In this document: one piece after another, positions 36,810-47,817 of the stretch
Numbering within the stretch: the stretch's first letter is position 1
How the letters are laid out: each line of letters starts with the position of its first letter
NCBI GenBank assembly: GCA_900095095.1
Contig: FMBT01000296.1
Coordinates: 670,904 to 734,903 of the forward strand
Length of the DNA: 64,000 bases
DNA from: Fragilariopsis cylindrus CCMP1102
Taxonomy: Eukaryota > Bacillariophyta > Bacillariophyceae > Bacillariales > Bacillariaceae
Reading direction: 5' to 3'
Position numbers and translations under genes: made by a program
The notes under the pieces: model-generated
Told to the model about the DNA's origin: nothing
Database searches by the model: none
What the model saw: the letters and a program-made list of their open reading frames with translations, nothing else

Positions 36810-37996
36810 TGCATTAACGAAAGTGAACAGTGAATAATGTACATCCGTCATCATTTCAACTCTAGGTGCTCTATTATTGTCTTATTAAGTTTGTGTTAGA
36901 AAATTATGAGTAAGCTGTGTGTTACAATACTTGCTGTATTTGATCGATACTCTGTGTGGTTCATGTGGATGCATCCACTGTCCGATTAAGAATTGGTAGC
37001 CTCCGGCGGCAGGACTAAGTTGCACGATAGTGGTTGCACAGTGTATATTGATCTCTCTCTCTCTCTCTCTCTCGCTCCTTTAAAAAGATCATCTATACTA
37101 AAGAATCCGAATAAATTAAGAATCCGATTAAGATTTTAACAAGGAATAAAGACTAAATTCCACTTACACAATCTAAAATTTTATCTAATACCACTAATAG
37201 TCGATGTCTCATCAAATTCTTCTTCTTCCCATGATCGTAACTCATTAACAGAATGTGTTTGCTAATCGTATTTGATTTTTATATGATTAAATGCCAGTTC
37301 AGATCATGTTATATAAATATTATACCTATCTGATAGAGTAGCTAAAATTTGTCATCATTATTCCTTACTCTACTAGAGTACAGCCGTACACGACGTAATG
37401 CGCTTTACTTACAGTGCACGATATAATGAGAAGTTTGTGTCTACTATTATGACACTTCAGCATGCGTTAAATTCTTCTTGTCGCTAAATACAGTACGTGC
37501 TTGTATAGTGATACAATTCTTGAACAAATTCTGCATTTAATGATACACACTAATATTATAGTACGGTATGTCATTTATGTCCCAAAATTTGACCGACGTA
37601 ACTGCGCAATCGTGTTTAGAATTTATTTAACTCGGTTTTGATGCTGGTAATGCATGGAACGATAATAGAACAGCATGGAACGATAATAGAACACGCTTTG
37701 ATTTGACTTTTATTTATTTATTTGACACAGTTATTCTTCTCATAAAGTTATAAATCATCAATCAAATCAAGCCAGATGATATTTTACGGGTTGCACAGCA
37801 GTAACGGGGAACTTTGTTCATGATGTTTTTCTTCTTTATCTTTTCGACTCATAAGATCTAACATCAACCTCTTACAGTACATACTTGCTCCAATGCAAGC
37901 CGATCGATTAATTGCACTCGGACGAGTCTCAAAGTTTTCATTATTATTAAAAGGTATAGGAAGAGTTATATAGAAAGGAAAAGGAAAAGAAAAATA
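36810..37996. other. Intergenic, nothing coding
   Basis: Contains a CT tract (37052-37073) and AT-rich sequence. A short direct repeat, AGCATGGAACGATAATAGAACA, appears twice at about 37650-37692 (one copy slightly truncated). No gene recognised. Confidence 0.45.
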
Positions 37997-38752
37997 ATGA
38001 CACCGGTAATAAATAATAGTATGTCTAATAATGATACATCAATCAGTAATAGGAAGAGGAAGGTTCATTTTAGTAATGCGGTAAACATAACCGAGATCCA
38101 TACACATCGAGATTATACAACGCAAGAGCGGACATCGATCTGGTATACAGGTGACGAGTATAGTAAATTCAAACGTTTGAAGAAAATTTGGATGTTACTG
38201 GATGATGATGTTGATGTTGATGTTGATGTTGATGCTGATAATAATAGAATCTTACATGTAGCAGTAGAGGAGCAGGATAATAATAGTCAGTTTCATCATC
38301 ATCATCATCATTATCATCATCATAATCATCGTAAAAGAAGGAAATGCTCAAATCGGGAACTTATAATACGGGCACAAGAAATGGAAAGGACATATATTCA
38401 CGATTCAAAGAAACGATCCTCTTTTTGGATTAGGTTAGCAGAACTCTATCATAAAAAAGCAACATGTTCTGTTATTTTAGCACATCATCGTGCTTTAAGA
38501 AATAGGAACGACATTCAAAAATCATTACTACTATGTAACAGCAGTTGCTCATCATCATCATCAATGTCATCATCATCATCATCGTCATCCATGAGCACAA
38601 CAATCTTAACGAAACGATTACCATTATCCACGACCAACTTTATGGCACAGTTTGAATACGATAATGTAAATAATGCACTACCTGCTACTGATTCGATGAT
38701 GATGATGGTATCTGTACCAAATCCTTTGAGACAGCAATGCTTCTTAGAATGA
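37997..38752 (+). CDS. Uncharacterised diatom-type protein, member 2 of the family
   Basis: 251 residues, single exon. The key segment is KVHFSNAVNITEIH followed by RDYTTQERTSIWYTGDEY and a basic helix, the same order as in the genes at 26679 and 39930. The middle contains a DVDVDVDVDAD run and a His-rich stretch (HHHHHHYHHHNH) that may bind metals or simply be low complexity. The second half (ELIIRAQEMERTYIHD, then SVILAHHRALRNRNDIQ) is again charged and helical. A Ser run of about 25 residues precedes the C-terminus. No signal peptide and a basic KRRKCS stretch make nuclear or cytosolic location plausible. Function unknown. Confidence 0.6.
   Translation: MTPVINNSMSNNDTSISNRKRKVHFSNAVNITEIHTHRDYTTQERTSIWYTGDEYSKFKRLKKIWMLLDDDVDVDVDVDADNNRILHVAVEEQDNNSQFHHHHHHYHHHNHRKRRKCSNRELIIRAQEMERTYIHDSKKRSSFWIRLAELYHKKATCSVILAHHRALRNRNDIQKSLLLCNSSCSSSSSMSSSSSSSSMSTTILTKRLPLSTTNFMAQFEYDNVNNALPATDSMMMMVSVPNPLRQQCFLE
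38169..38351 (+). repeat. Triplet-repeat segment inside the member-2 gene
   Basis: GATGTT triplet-pair repeats (38203-38236) and CAT triplets (38294-38334) encode the Asp-Val and His runs. Such in-frame microsatellites are likely to vary in length between strains. Confidence 0.6.
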
Positions 38753-39380
38753 ATATTAAAAATGCATATATTTACGGGAACCAAAAGATAGAAAAACATA
38801 TTAGTAATATAATATATTGCGATATAATTCCTACTGTAATGAATTCTATATTAGTCTATATCTATCTCATTATGAGAATAATTAATTTACCTTTAGTACT
38901 TATACACATTCAATATCAATACATTAAAATCAAAGCCTAGTACTTAGATATTGTTTTTTTTTTAAAGATTCGAACGACTTATTGATGCTCCGTTGTTTCT
39001 ATTTTATTTCGATTGACACGGGGACGGCAAGAGGTAGTGTCTGTTTTAATGATACGTTATAGAGGATCCGGAATGCATCGAGGCAGAGCACGATATCTAT
39101 ACTGTGTGATGCAATATATTCCATCTCTTATTCTAAAGTTAAATGATTTCGCTCGCAGCGATCGTCCATACGTTTGCATGTAGAGCCTATTGCACAGTAA
39201 GCTTTCTAGTATTATCTCTAAAATTCAGAAGATTATTACGTATGATACATTCAAGAATTAAAGTATGACATTATATAATGCACTGTATTAAGAGTATTGA
39301 GTATATAAGAAAACAATAACGACACAACCACATAACAAGCGAGTATTGATTGTCCTCTCTTGAACCATCACCTCGCAATA
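38753..39380. other. Intergenic, nothing recognised
   Basis: AT-rich; a short frame at 38737-38940 overlaps the end of the previous gene and is not convincing. Confidence 0.4.
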
Positions 39381-39740
39381 ATGATGGATGAGAGATCTAC
39401 TATCAAGTCAGATGATTTTTTGACGCTATTATCAAACCAAAAAAGACAACCGATGATCGTGGATGTTCCTCAAGTTGGACATTGAGTGACCGTCATGCTG
39501 AGCACCATATACGTAAGTGATTCTACTTTCCCAATATGACAAAGTCAGGGGGAATTTTATTCAAGCAACATGATACTGATTTCACCAAGACATGAGAATA
39601 TATTGAGGCACACATGATAAGTTTTGGAAGGAGACAAAGGTTGATAGCATGCCAACAAAGGCAGATATCTCTTTTGATATAATCAAAGACCCTCGAGAAC
39701 GATGGGAAAAGCAACCACTGAAATTTGCTTCAACTCTCAC
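39381..39740 (+). pseudogene. Possible gene relic
   Basis: A 34-codon frame from the ATG at 39381 reads MMDERSTIKSDDFLTLLSN and stops at 39485. After a donor-like GTAAGTG at 39515 and some broken sequence, a second protein-like block near 39640-39740 reads VDSMPTKADISFDIIKDP and RERWEKQPLKF. The blocks are in the same orientation but several stops lie between them. It could be a degraded gene or the ends of a gene with unrecognised introns. Family unknown. Confidence 0.3.
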
Positions 39741-39929
39741 ATAGATACCAAAACAGTACATTCGTGTGATCACACGCAGAATGCAAAGCAATGCACCGCA
39801 AACACAAGAACACAAAATAATTGTTCATGCAGTATAATACTCTATCTACTAGCTAATTATACGGTATATTGTTAGTAATGAAAATTCTTGTGTGTGTGTG
39901 CTACTGATACATATTGATACATACTGATT

Positions 39930-40325
39930 TTACATAAAGTGATCAATTTGAATGAAGCTGATATAACAATAGAAATGCAGTCTTCGTACTAGTTGCTTCT
40001 TTTGACTTCTTTTTATTATTGGCGATGATGAACTACTACTGCATTCCTTCTCATCATCATCATCCAATTCTCTCTTCTGCTCTTTTAGCATCCTTTTGAT
40101 TTTTCGACGTGATGGATCCTCCGTCCATAATAGTTTGTGTTCTTTTCTTGTCAATGATCGCTTTAAGTTCACAACGGCATGGACCGTTGTTAGATTATCG
40201 GCATCCTTAAACGAAACACTAAGTTGTTGTTCTCTATTCTTACCTTTAGCAGATGTGGCAGTACATGTTGTATCGTCATAATTCATCCTATCGTCGTGAC
40301 TCATCATCGTAGTTAAGATTGACAT
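39930..40325 (-). CDS. Uncharacterised diatom-type protein, member 3 of the family (short)
   Basis: 131 residues from the ATG at 40325; the frame is open further upstream, but only through a palindromic repeat and without ATG. The core is LSVSFKDADNLTTVHAVV then RSLTRKEHKLLW and a very basic helix (RRKIKRMLKEQKREL), which parallels the Val-x-Phe / Thr-x-x-Glu / Trp / basic pattern of the genes at 26679 and 37997. The protein stops soon afterwards, so it lacks the second helical half of those two. It may be a shortened copy, perhaps because of the adjoining inverted-repeat element. Function unknown. Confidence 0.45.
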   Translation of the reverse strand: MSILTTMMSHDDRMNYDDTTCTATSAKGKNREQQLSVSFKDADNLTTVHAVVNLKRSLTRKEHKLLWTEDPSRRKIKRMLKEQKRELDDDDEKECSSSSSSPIIKRSQKKQLVRRLHFYCYISFIQIDHFM

Positions 40326-40344
40326 AATATTATTTACGTATAGT

Positions 40345-40389
40345 ACTTCTTCACTTGCGACGAACGCAGTGAGGAGCAAGTGAAGAAGT
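40345..40389. repeat. Perfect 14-bp stem hairpin next to the transposon end
   Basis: ACTTCTTCACTTGC at 40345-40358 pairs with GCAAGTGAAGAAGT at 40376-40389 around a 17-base loop; with one mismatch the pairing extends to TATA on both sides. It lies between the start of the gene at 39930-40325 and the left terminal repeat at 40395. It could be a small MITE, or a structured leader of either neighbour. Confidence 0.6.
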
Positions 40390-40394
40390 CCTAT

Positions 40395-41563
40395 AGTAGT
40401 CGGTATTTGTGGTTCAACTGCAAAAGTACTCTTTTACTTAAGGTGGAAACAAAACGAGTTTTCCTTTGGGGATTTTATAATCACACTTATAATTCCTACT
40501 TTTTTTGAAAGCTTGATTGCTAGTTTGGGCTACTCTGTTCCATTGGGGACTTTCAATTCCTACATCTTGACATCACGTGTCATCATAGGAATTCAATCGT
40601 AAAAAGTAAAAAGGCATATTATATATATTCTTTAAGACAAAAACCAATATAAATCGTAGGCTTGTGATGTGTACGAACCCTCACACATCATCGTCTCATA
40701 ATTTTCAATTTTAAAATCGAAGATACTTCAGAGAGCGGTATCTCTTCACCGCGAGCTGTAATTCTTTTCCATTTCTTTCTGGTTGTAACAACGACGATTG
40801 CGATGGACGATGGCGATGGATGATGACTAGAATCAAAGATAATTCAGAGAGCGGTATCTCTTCACCGCGAGCTGTAATTCTTTTCTATTTCTTTCTATTC
40901 TATACAAGATGATTGTAACGACGACGATGGACGATGGATGATGATGGATGAAGATGACGGCGATGATGGAGGATCAAACAATCGATAGATAGAGATACAA
41001 TGAACTTAAAATTGACCAATGATATCAAAATATTGTGAGGGGTATGATGATGGAGATGGTGGTCCACCCAGCGGCATGGAGGTGCAATACTTATTGGTTG
41101 GATAGCGGGACGATGCGACTTCACGAATCGTGAATTATTGACACCACTTCAACGGACACTAAATATCTGTAAGAAAGACAATCATCGTTGCTTGGTTGCT
41201 CTGATCACTTACTTTTCAAAATCATTATCATTCTAACTAGTGGTTGTCATTTTTTTAAATTTTCCCGTTCTCTTTGTTCTGATTTCGACTCTCAACAAAA
41301 TACGGTATTTTGACTTCGTGATTTTGAATCGACCCTTCTTGATGGCTATTGTTCTTTATCATGTTCTTGACACTTTAATTCCTACTTTCTAATCGTGTTC
41401 AAACTTTTCAATTACCTTAATTAAATAAAATAAAATAAATGAACCAAAAAACAAAAACTACATAAATGCTACAGAATAGAATAGGACCATAGAAAGTACC
41501 GATGTACTTTGCCAGTAAAAATCAGAGAGTACTTTTGCAGTTGAACCACAAATACCGACTACT
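40395..41563. mobile_element. Non-autonomous DNA transposon with perfect 38-bp terminal inverted repeats
   Basis: The bases at 40395-40432 are the exact reverse complement of 41526-41563 (arms include GTCGGTATTTGTGGTTCAAC). The 1169-bp element has no transposase. Inside is a tandem duplication of about 116 bp (units at 40716 and 40832 sharing GAGAGCGGTATCTCTTCACC). A motif like CTTTAATTCCTACTTT occurs near both ends. No target-site duplication is evident, so exact termini are uncertain by a few bases. Confidence 0.75.
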
Positions 41564-41784
41564 TTCGTATTTGTGTAATTGCAGATCGAGGTTTTTTTTT
41601 TAAATTTTATGGAACAAGTGACGGAATTGCTCAAGCGTACAGTATCATCAAAGCGCCATGATCTGTGAGATAAATTTGGTGTGTTCTATTAATGGACTAC
41701 ACGTTAAGTAGCAGTCGTACATTATTTTTATCTAACAGAGTTTGTTGAAGCCATGAACAGTAATAGTAAACTACTCAGGCAGGT

Positions 41785-41992
41785 GTGGTTCATCCAATTT
41801 TGTTTTGGTTCATCCAATTTTGTTTTGGTTCATCCAATTTTGTTTTGGTTCATCCAATTTTGTTTTGGTTCATCCAATTTTGTTTTGGTTCATCCAATTT
41901 TGTTTTGGTTCATCCAATTTTGTTTTGGTTCATCCAATTTTGTTTTGGTTCATCCAATTTTGTTTTGGTTCATCCAATTTTGTTTTGGTTCA
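41785..41992 (+). repeat. Minisatellite, ten perfect 20-bp units
   Basis: The unit CATCCAATTTTGTTTTGGTT is repeated ten times without change from 41791 to 41990. Because 20 is not a multiple of 3, all three forward frames stay open and cycle through the same 20 residues. These frames are by-products, not genes. Confidence 0.95.
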
Positions 41993-42575
41993 CCATCTAA
42001 ACCATAACTCACCGCCCAACCCGTCCTCCACCTTTATGGTGTGCTTTTAATATACGGGGATCAAATTGCAAAAAGACGCGATTTGAGGGACCTTAAGAGG
42101 TCGTATTTGGAAAATGTCAACTCCGACGATTTTAGCGTCCATATTCTTTTTCCGGTAACTCTTTTTTTGAATGTGAATTGAGATTTTTATGATTGATGTT
42201 TGCACGTGCTCAAAGGATGACTTTTCATTTGCGAGAAAAACGGTTGACGTCCACTACAAAAGTGTGCTCATGGGACTCAATTGTTTGATTCAAGACCAGA
42301 ATCGACTAGCTTGACTAAAATCTAAATTAACAGCGACGAAGTGCGATCTCTTTGGGCTCGATCTTTTCCATTCTCATGAAACAAAATTTGTTTTGTTTTG
42401 ATGCATGATCATTTTTCTTTATTTACCGTACAATTAACAAAGAGGGTAACAAGATTTATTCGCTTATAATAATAGTAAATGATATACAACAACTAGTAGC
42501 TTCTCCACAGCCTTACTTCTTTCCTGGCAAAATAGTACAAAACAAGTTTATTATATTCTACTACTACTGTATGAG
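41993..42575. other. Intergenic, nothing recognised
   Basis: No coding or structured feature that I can support. Confidence 0.4.
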
Positions 42576-43010
42576 ATGATGTCGTCAACTTCCGCTTCCC
42601 CTTCCGTCGTTGATCGCAACAGTAGTAGAGATGGCAATAATGTAAATGGAAATGAAATAAATGAGAGTAGTCGAGAAACGGGTGCTACTGGTGCCGATGC
42701 CAGTGACGAAGTAAGAAATGAAACAAATAATGTCGTTCTTCTTCGCAATAACAACAACGACGATGGCGATGGCGATGGTGATGGTGATGGTGATGGTGGT
42801 GTAATTGTAATACGTGATAATGATAGTGATAGTGATGATATGGCACTTATTAAAAACGATAGCAGAGATGACGACGATGAAGATTACAGTAGTAATCATG
42901 ATGATGATACACGTATTAGTGTAAGAAGTTGTGTACCAGCTGCTGAGATGGAATCAAGAATAACTTTTACCTCACACAGTTGTCTGTTGGATTTATGTTT
43001 AGCCGTGTAA
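42576..43010 (+). CDS. Low-complexity acidic protein, doubtful
   Basis: 144 residues from an ATG preceded closely by another (MMSSTSASPSVV). The protein is mainly Asn, Asp, Gly and Ser, with a (GATGGC)n-coded DGDGDGDGDGDG run. The only less repetitive part is the end (RISVRSCVPAAEMESR). Base composition in this stretch is shaped by triplet repeats, so an open frame could arise by chance. If real, it is probably a disordered protein or the first exon of one. No family recognised. Confidence 0.35.
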   Translation: MMSSTSASPSVVDRNSSRDGNNVNGNEINESSRETGATGADASDEVRNETNNVVLLRNNNNDDGDGDGDGDGDGGVIVIRDNDSDSDDMALIKNDSRDDDDEDYSSNHDDDTRISVRSCVPAAEMESRITFTSHSCLLDLCLAV

Positions 43011-43785
43011 CGTTAACGTTAACGATAACGATAACGTAGACGCAATGCAACATAAATCACACACACTACAAAGATCACTACAAAGAGTTAGGAAACAATC
43101 TGTCTTCAAATGTCACAGTAACAATCTAAATACACAAACGCACCATAACTTATTAATTTAACACCAGCACAGCACAGCACAGCACAACACAACACCGCAT
43201 GGCATCACAGAGGCGGTCGACTCGACTCGACTCGTCTTCCACCTCTTTTTGTTTCAATAGTAAAACAAGACCGTCAACATAAAGAGGTAGTACAGTACAG
43301 CACAGTACAATACAGTACAGTAAGTAAACAACACAACGATCGACGCGATGCGATGCGACACCGGTTAGCATTAAAGCTAGTTTTGTGTTGTCCATACAGA
43401 AAATGATTTGATTCTCGATTCGATTCATTCAATTCACCATACATATCATATTTTCATAGATAAAGAAACATAAACATAAAACGTATGTTATAGTCAATAA
43501 TATACTTAAAATGTTGTACAGTAGTTTAGTACTGTACTGAAGTTGCTGCTATTATAATTACAATTATAGCTAGCTAGGTAGATAAGTAGATAAGTATTCA
43601 TTCATTCATTTTTCTATCCGCATTCGCATGTGGTGGTGGTATCATTATAGTGTACATTGTACGCTGCTGCTATGCACTTCACGGAAACAAATCCTTTGCA
43701 ATGCCTGTTGATAAGGAAAGTCTCAAATATATATAAGTCGTCCAATAGTCGCGTCCATCGAGTGCGACAAATGTAATTGCAGCAC
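43011..43785. other. Intergenic rich in CTGTAC/GTACAG words
   Basis: GCACAGCACAGCACA repeats (43166-43190), TACAGTACAGCACAGTACAATACAG-type sequence (43290-43322) and a further cluster at 43515-43540. Minus-strand frames here are Cys/Val/Leu translations of these repeats and are not credible genes. Confidence 0.5.
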
Positions 43786-44569
43786 CTACTGAAGGGGTAG
43801 TACTGTAGGGGTAGCATCAAACGATGCGGCAGCATAAGCAGGAGGAGAGGTTGGGATACTACTAGCCATACGGCGGTTTGCCATTTCATCAAAGTAACTG
43901 TCATTGTCATCGTCCTCGTCGCTGGAGAATCCAATAGAAGACCCACATCATCCAGTAGTTTCATAATATAAAGTGTAAAATGGGTTAAGCCATCGCACCG
44001 ATCTAGAAGGTATGACTCTGCCTGCGTGATATCTCCCGCCCATCTCTATAACGTTATCCCACACGGAGAAGGCAGGTAAATGATCTTGGTTCGGATTTAT
44101 AGTCGTATATGTACAATTCTTCTTTTGTCATGTTTGTTGACATCATAATTAGTGACGAAATGTAGATGCGAGCTTTCTTCTGTGACGACCATACGTGGTT
44201 CATCAGTAAAGCTGATAGCTAACTGAACATGGATCTAACGCCAATATAAGACAGCGATGGCGTCAAACTGTTCTTCGTTCTCAGCGTGTGTACTATAGGT
44301 TATCGGGCTGTGCTCATGTAGGCCGCTTCGTCACTCCAAGCATTATAAAAATCGATTGAACACTGCGCGTAGTCTTCCGCTCCAATGATATGCATGATGT
44401 CGGTTACCATTATAGAGGGACATAGTAAAATTTTGGGAACTGGAAGTTATTCGAATCTATCAACAAATTGGCGGCCTTTAAAGTCACAGTAGCCGATATT
44501 GGACTTATCTATTGGGGTATATATATAAACACCAGGATATGGATCGAAGCTATCTACATCATTTATCAT
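43786..44569 (-). pseudogene. Degraded unidentified gene
   Basis: Reading the minus strand gives a chain of protein-like pieces broken by stops and frame changes. First comes DVDSFDPYPGVYIYTPIDKS (from the ATG at 44569) with GYCDFKGRQFVDRFE. Next are MVTDIMHIIGAEDYAQ and YNAWSDEAAYMSTAR, then ISFTDEPRMVVTEESSHLHF and QAESYLLDRCDGLTHFT. An acidic end, DEDDDNDSYFDEMANRR, reaches a stop at 43786. At least four stops or shifts and no intron model make this a relic. I do not recognise the family. Confidence 0.5.
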
Positions 44570-46160
44570 TGTCTCTCCCACTTTTCATTGCGTGTACTAC
44601 AGATCCGGTTGGAACATCCCCCTTAACTTCTATTGCATCGGTCATGTCAAAAAAATGAGCTACAGTACCGTACCTACAGTATTAGTGGAATTCAAAAATA
44701 AAATACCGTTGCGAAAGAGAAAGGTGATACTACCGTACTTACTTCTACAGCAAGAAAGAATACTGTTCCACGAATACGTACTTGTGTTCGCACAACGAAG
44801 TCGGATTAATCAATAAAAATAATTAATCATTGTTCGTCGAACATTATCATGGTGAGGTGGAAATTTTAGTAATTGTCTTTTTTCTGTAACGACTGTAGAG
44901 TGCAACATAATTAAATTTTAGTAACTGTCTTTTTTCTAACGTAGTTTTAGTACGTTATTTTCTTCCCCAACCTTCCTATCCACTTATCGAGTACAAAATA
45001 ATAAATGTGGGTCGTCGTTACTGAATCAATTAATAAATCATCGTGTCTTGATATGAAACGCAAATTGACGTACGACGTAATGTTAATTAATGACAATGGT
45101 GTTACATTGAAAAATGTCATAATGATGTGTTGTCAATGTTCTTTCTTCATGACGACGCGAACACGCGTGGAAGTATGATACCCGTACATATTTTAATTAG
45201 AGCTTTAAAAAAATGAGATGATTGATTCTATGGAATTACTGATAGTGATTTTCAAACAGACAAACACTATCACGAATCTCATTTTAGTCAACTGCTTTAC
45301 TATCATTAATTATACAAAATATTTGTTTCCTTGAAACCTGATAGTCTCATTTTTAAAATGGCACACTTCAGATTATGTACAAAAAGCCAATTGAAATCTG
45401 ATAGTCCGTTTATGATCTCTTGGGGATTGATTGTTCGCAGATTATGTTGTACAAAAAGCCATGAAGTCAAACACGTAAGAGCGATGATTGACAAAAGAAC
45501 ATTAAATCATAGTCTTGCCCTATTTACTTTTCTTTGCTTTCTTTGCATGTGTACAGTACGGTAATACAAACTACACCAAAACGAGGGAAGAACGTGCTGG
45601 CTGTGAAGGATTGACTAATTGATTGTACGAAACAAAGCAAAGCAAAACACCGATGGATCTAAAGAAAGAGTAGCTTAGACATAAACTACAGCATAATATT
45701 TTACACCCAGCAACAGCAAAACAAAGAGCAATCACAAACGCGAACGCCAACGAACCAAACATTCATCGAAATAGTACAGTAAGTGAACTAACTGTACACG
45801 GAGAGAGACGAGAGAGAGACGAGAGAAAGAGAGATTGCCGTTCACCCATTCACTCATTCATTCATTCATTTTCATTCTTTTGTTACTATCCAAAATTAAT
45901 CATTGCAGCCTGTTGTGATAAAGAAGAAGAAGAAGAAGAAGAAGAGATAATCAAAAGCAGCATTACTAATCACCCCAGTTGTTATCGTCGATTCTCCGTT
46001 CCAAGAAGATCAAAAAGAAACCCACAGCACTATAATAGGTGCCTCGTGTTAACAGCAGCAGCAGCAGCAGCAGCAACAACAACCGGTACTACATCAGCAG
46101 TAGCACTCGCAATAACACTCTTATCAATTCCGATCGCTGCATCATCTTCACTCATTTATA
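44570..46160. other. Intergenic
   Basis: Two imperfect copies of AGATTATGTACAAAAAGCCA about 70 bp apart (45370-45465), GAGA repeats at 45800-45833, GAA triplets at 45925-45947 and CAG triplets at 46049-46073 just before the next gene. A 63-codon minus frame (45762-45571) has a hydrophobic start but no other support. Confidence 0.45.
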
Positions 46161-47243
46161 ATGAATCAGGTATCACCGCCAACCTCGCCACTAACTGGTT
46201 CGTGTTCACTTTCACTTTCACGTTCGCGTTCGCCCATCAGACCACCATTGAAGAAATCAAGGATTATTTGCGGCGACGATAGTAGTAACAACAGCATAGT
46301 AATCTGCAGCAGTCCACAAGCTGCTGCTGCTGCTCGAGAAGAAGAAGAAGTAGAATCAAGAAGTAGTGGCTGTCGTCCTGTTATAAGAAAGACAACTTCG
46401 GTGAATACTACTAGTACTACTAGTATTACACAGGAGGATTTATTGTTATTACCTTCTCCTGATTCTAATCAAAAGAAAGTTGACAGCAACAGCAACGATG
46501 CTGACGATGCTGACGATGCTGATGCTGATGCTGATGCTGATCAACCACCACCAATTGGATTTATTGCTGACTATCTTAGACAACTCTATCGCAATAAAAG
46601 AAAGAATCGCGGGGATGATCATGATGATGATGATGATGATACGGACGAGATCGAGATGGCGGAGGACGAGCAGGAAGAAAATGATACTGATACTGATACG
46701 AACAGCACCTGCAGCAATTGCAACAACAAAAGCAGTACTAATAATAAGTTGATATCACTCCGTGATATAATTTATCAAGAATCTGAATATGAAGCAGATA
46801 AAATCCTGAATCGTACTACTACTTCTACGGACGATTACGATTACGATTATGATTATGACTATACTTGTAATGACAGCAGCAGTCCTTCTTCTAGCGCCGC
46901 TGCTATTACTGCTGCTGCTACTGATGATGATGATGATGATGATGATGATAGAATTGCAGCTTCATCATTAGAGATTTTACATATCGTACAAAGACAATTA
47001 ATAAGTACTTTTCGTAAACAACAAGAACAAGAACAACAACAACACCAGGTGACGAAGATTTGTAGATCAAGTGTTCGAAAACGCAAGCATCTATATAACA
47101 ATGATGATGATCGCGATGATGAACACGATCACGATCACAATGAAGTTGATATCAACAATCATGATGAGACCTTGATTGTTTCTACCGGTTGTTTACATAA
47201 AGAAGAAGAAGAAGAAATACAACCACTCACTACTTCTGAATAA
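46161..47243 (+). CDS. Acidic, low-complexity, probably nuclear protein
   Basis: 360 residues in one exon from the ATG at 46161. The N-terminus is Ser/Arg/Pro rich (SLSLSRSRSPIRPPLKKSR), resembling an SR-type or nuclear-localisation segment. Then come Asp/Ala/Glu runs coded by GAT and GCT triplets, and short ordered-looking segments: PIGFIADYLRQLYRNKRK, KLISLRDIIYQESEYEAD and SSLEILHIVQRQLISTF, which look like amphipathic helices. The tail has KICRSSVRKRKH and ends EEEEEIQPLTTSE. I do not recognise a family. Helical islands in disordered acidic sequence fit a regulatory nuclear protein, but this is inference. The frame starting upstream at 46046 is a different one coded mainly by CAG repeats. 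Confidence 0.5.
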   Translation: MNQVSPPTSPLTGSCSLSLSRSRSPIRPPLKKSRIICGDDSSNNSIVICSSPQAAAAAREEEEVESRSSGCRPVIRKTTSVNTTSTTSITQEDLLLLPSPDSNQKKVDSNSNDADDADDADADADADQPPPIGFIADYLRQLYRNKRKNRGDDHDDDDDDTDEIEMAEDEQEENDTDTDTNSTCSNCNNKSSTNNKLISLRDIIYQESEYEADKILNRTTTSTDDYDYDYDYDYTCNDSSSPSSSAAAITAAATDDDDDDDDDRIAASSLEILHIVQRQLISTFRKQQEQEQQQHQVTKICRSSVRKRKHLYNNDDDRDDEHDHDHNEVDINNHDETLIVSTGCLHKEEEEEIQPLTTSE

Positions 47244-47817
47244 AAAGTAAAAGTACATATATATTTCCTATTCGATTACATCTTAAGATTGTTGATTCAC
47301 AGTAATGAAACTAAAACTAAATAATTAACTATAAACAGTTGTTCGACTAAAGTTATCATACTTACTTTTATTATACGAATGAATATAGTAAAGTAAAAGA
47401 AGTATACATACTATATAGTTTTTTATTATCGCGCTTTCTCAAATCTAGTCCCAGTTCTCTGCCACGCATAGATAAGAACGTTCATCTTCTACGTATTTTC
47501 TTTATTCTTGCCAAAATAATAGAAAATATAATATGGGAACTAGCATCATGGATTTATGATGTTTGGGCTTGTTTATTGGGCGTGTGATTTCACACAAACA
47601 AGAATTCTGTCTTCTTACATACATACTTCAGTACATGGACGACGAAGATATGATTGATCGATGGAGCTTATTGTGCTAATGGAGTGAATGAGTGAATGTG
47701 TATGGCAGTGAGTGAATGTATGAATGATTGAGGAATCAAAACGCTAAGAAAATGTGACGGTTATTGTGCTTGCTCGATTGCACGAAGTTGGCCATCACAA
47801 CAAAACTGATCATATTT
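47244..47817. other. Intergenic
   Basis: GAATG/GAGTG short repeats at 47680-47730; nothing coding. Confidence 0.4.

Noticed and set aside
40716-40950. 16-bp identity GAGAGCGGTATCTCTT between the transposon interior and the urea-transporter gene near 4357-4372
   Set aside because: A single match of this length within 64 kb can arise by chance, and no longer homology surrounds it.
41753-42050. Three overlapping frames with FGSSNFVLVHPILFWFIQ repeats
   Set aside because: All come from the 20-bp minisatellite.
45571-45762. 63-codon minus frame with a signal-like start
   Set aside because: Short, repetitive surroundings, no supporting motif or neighbour evidence.
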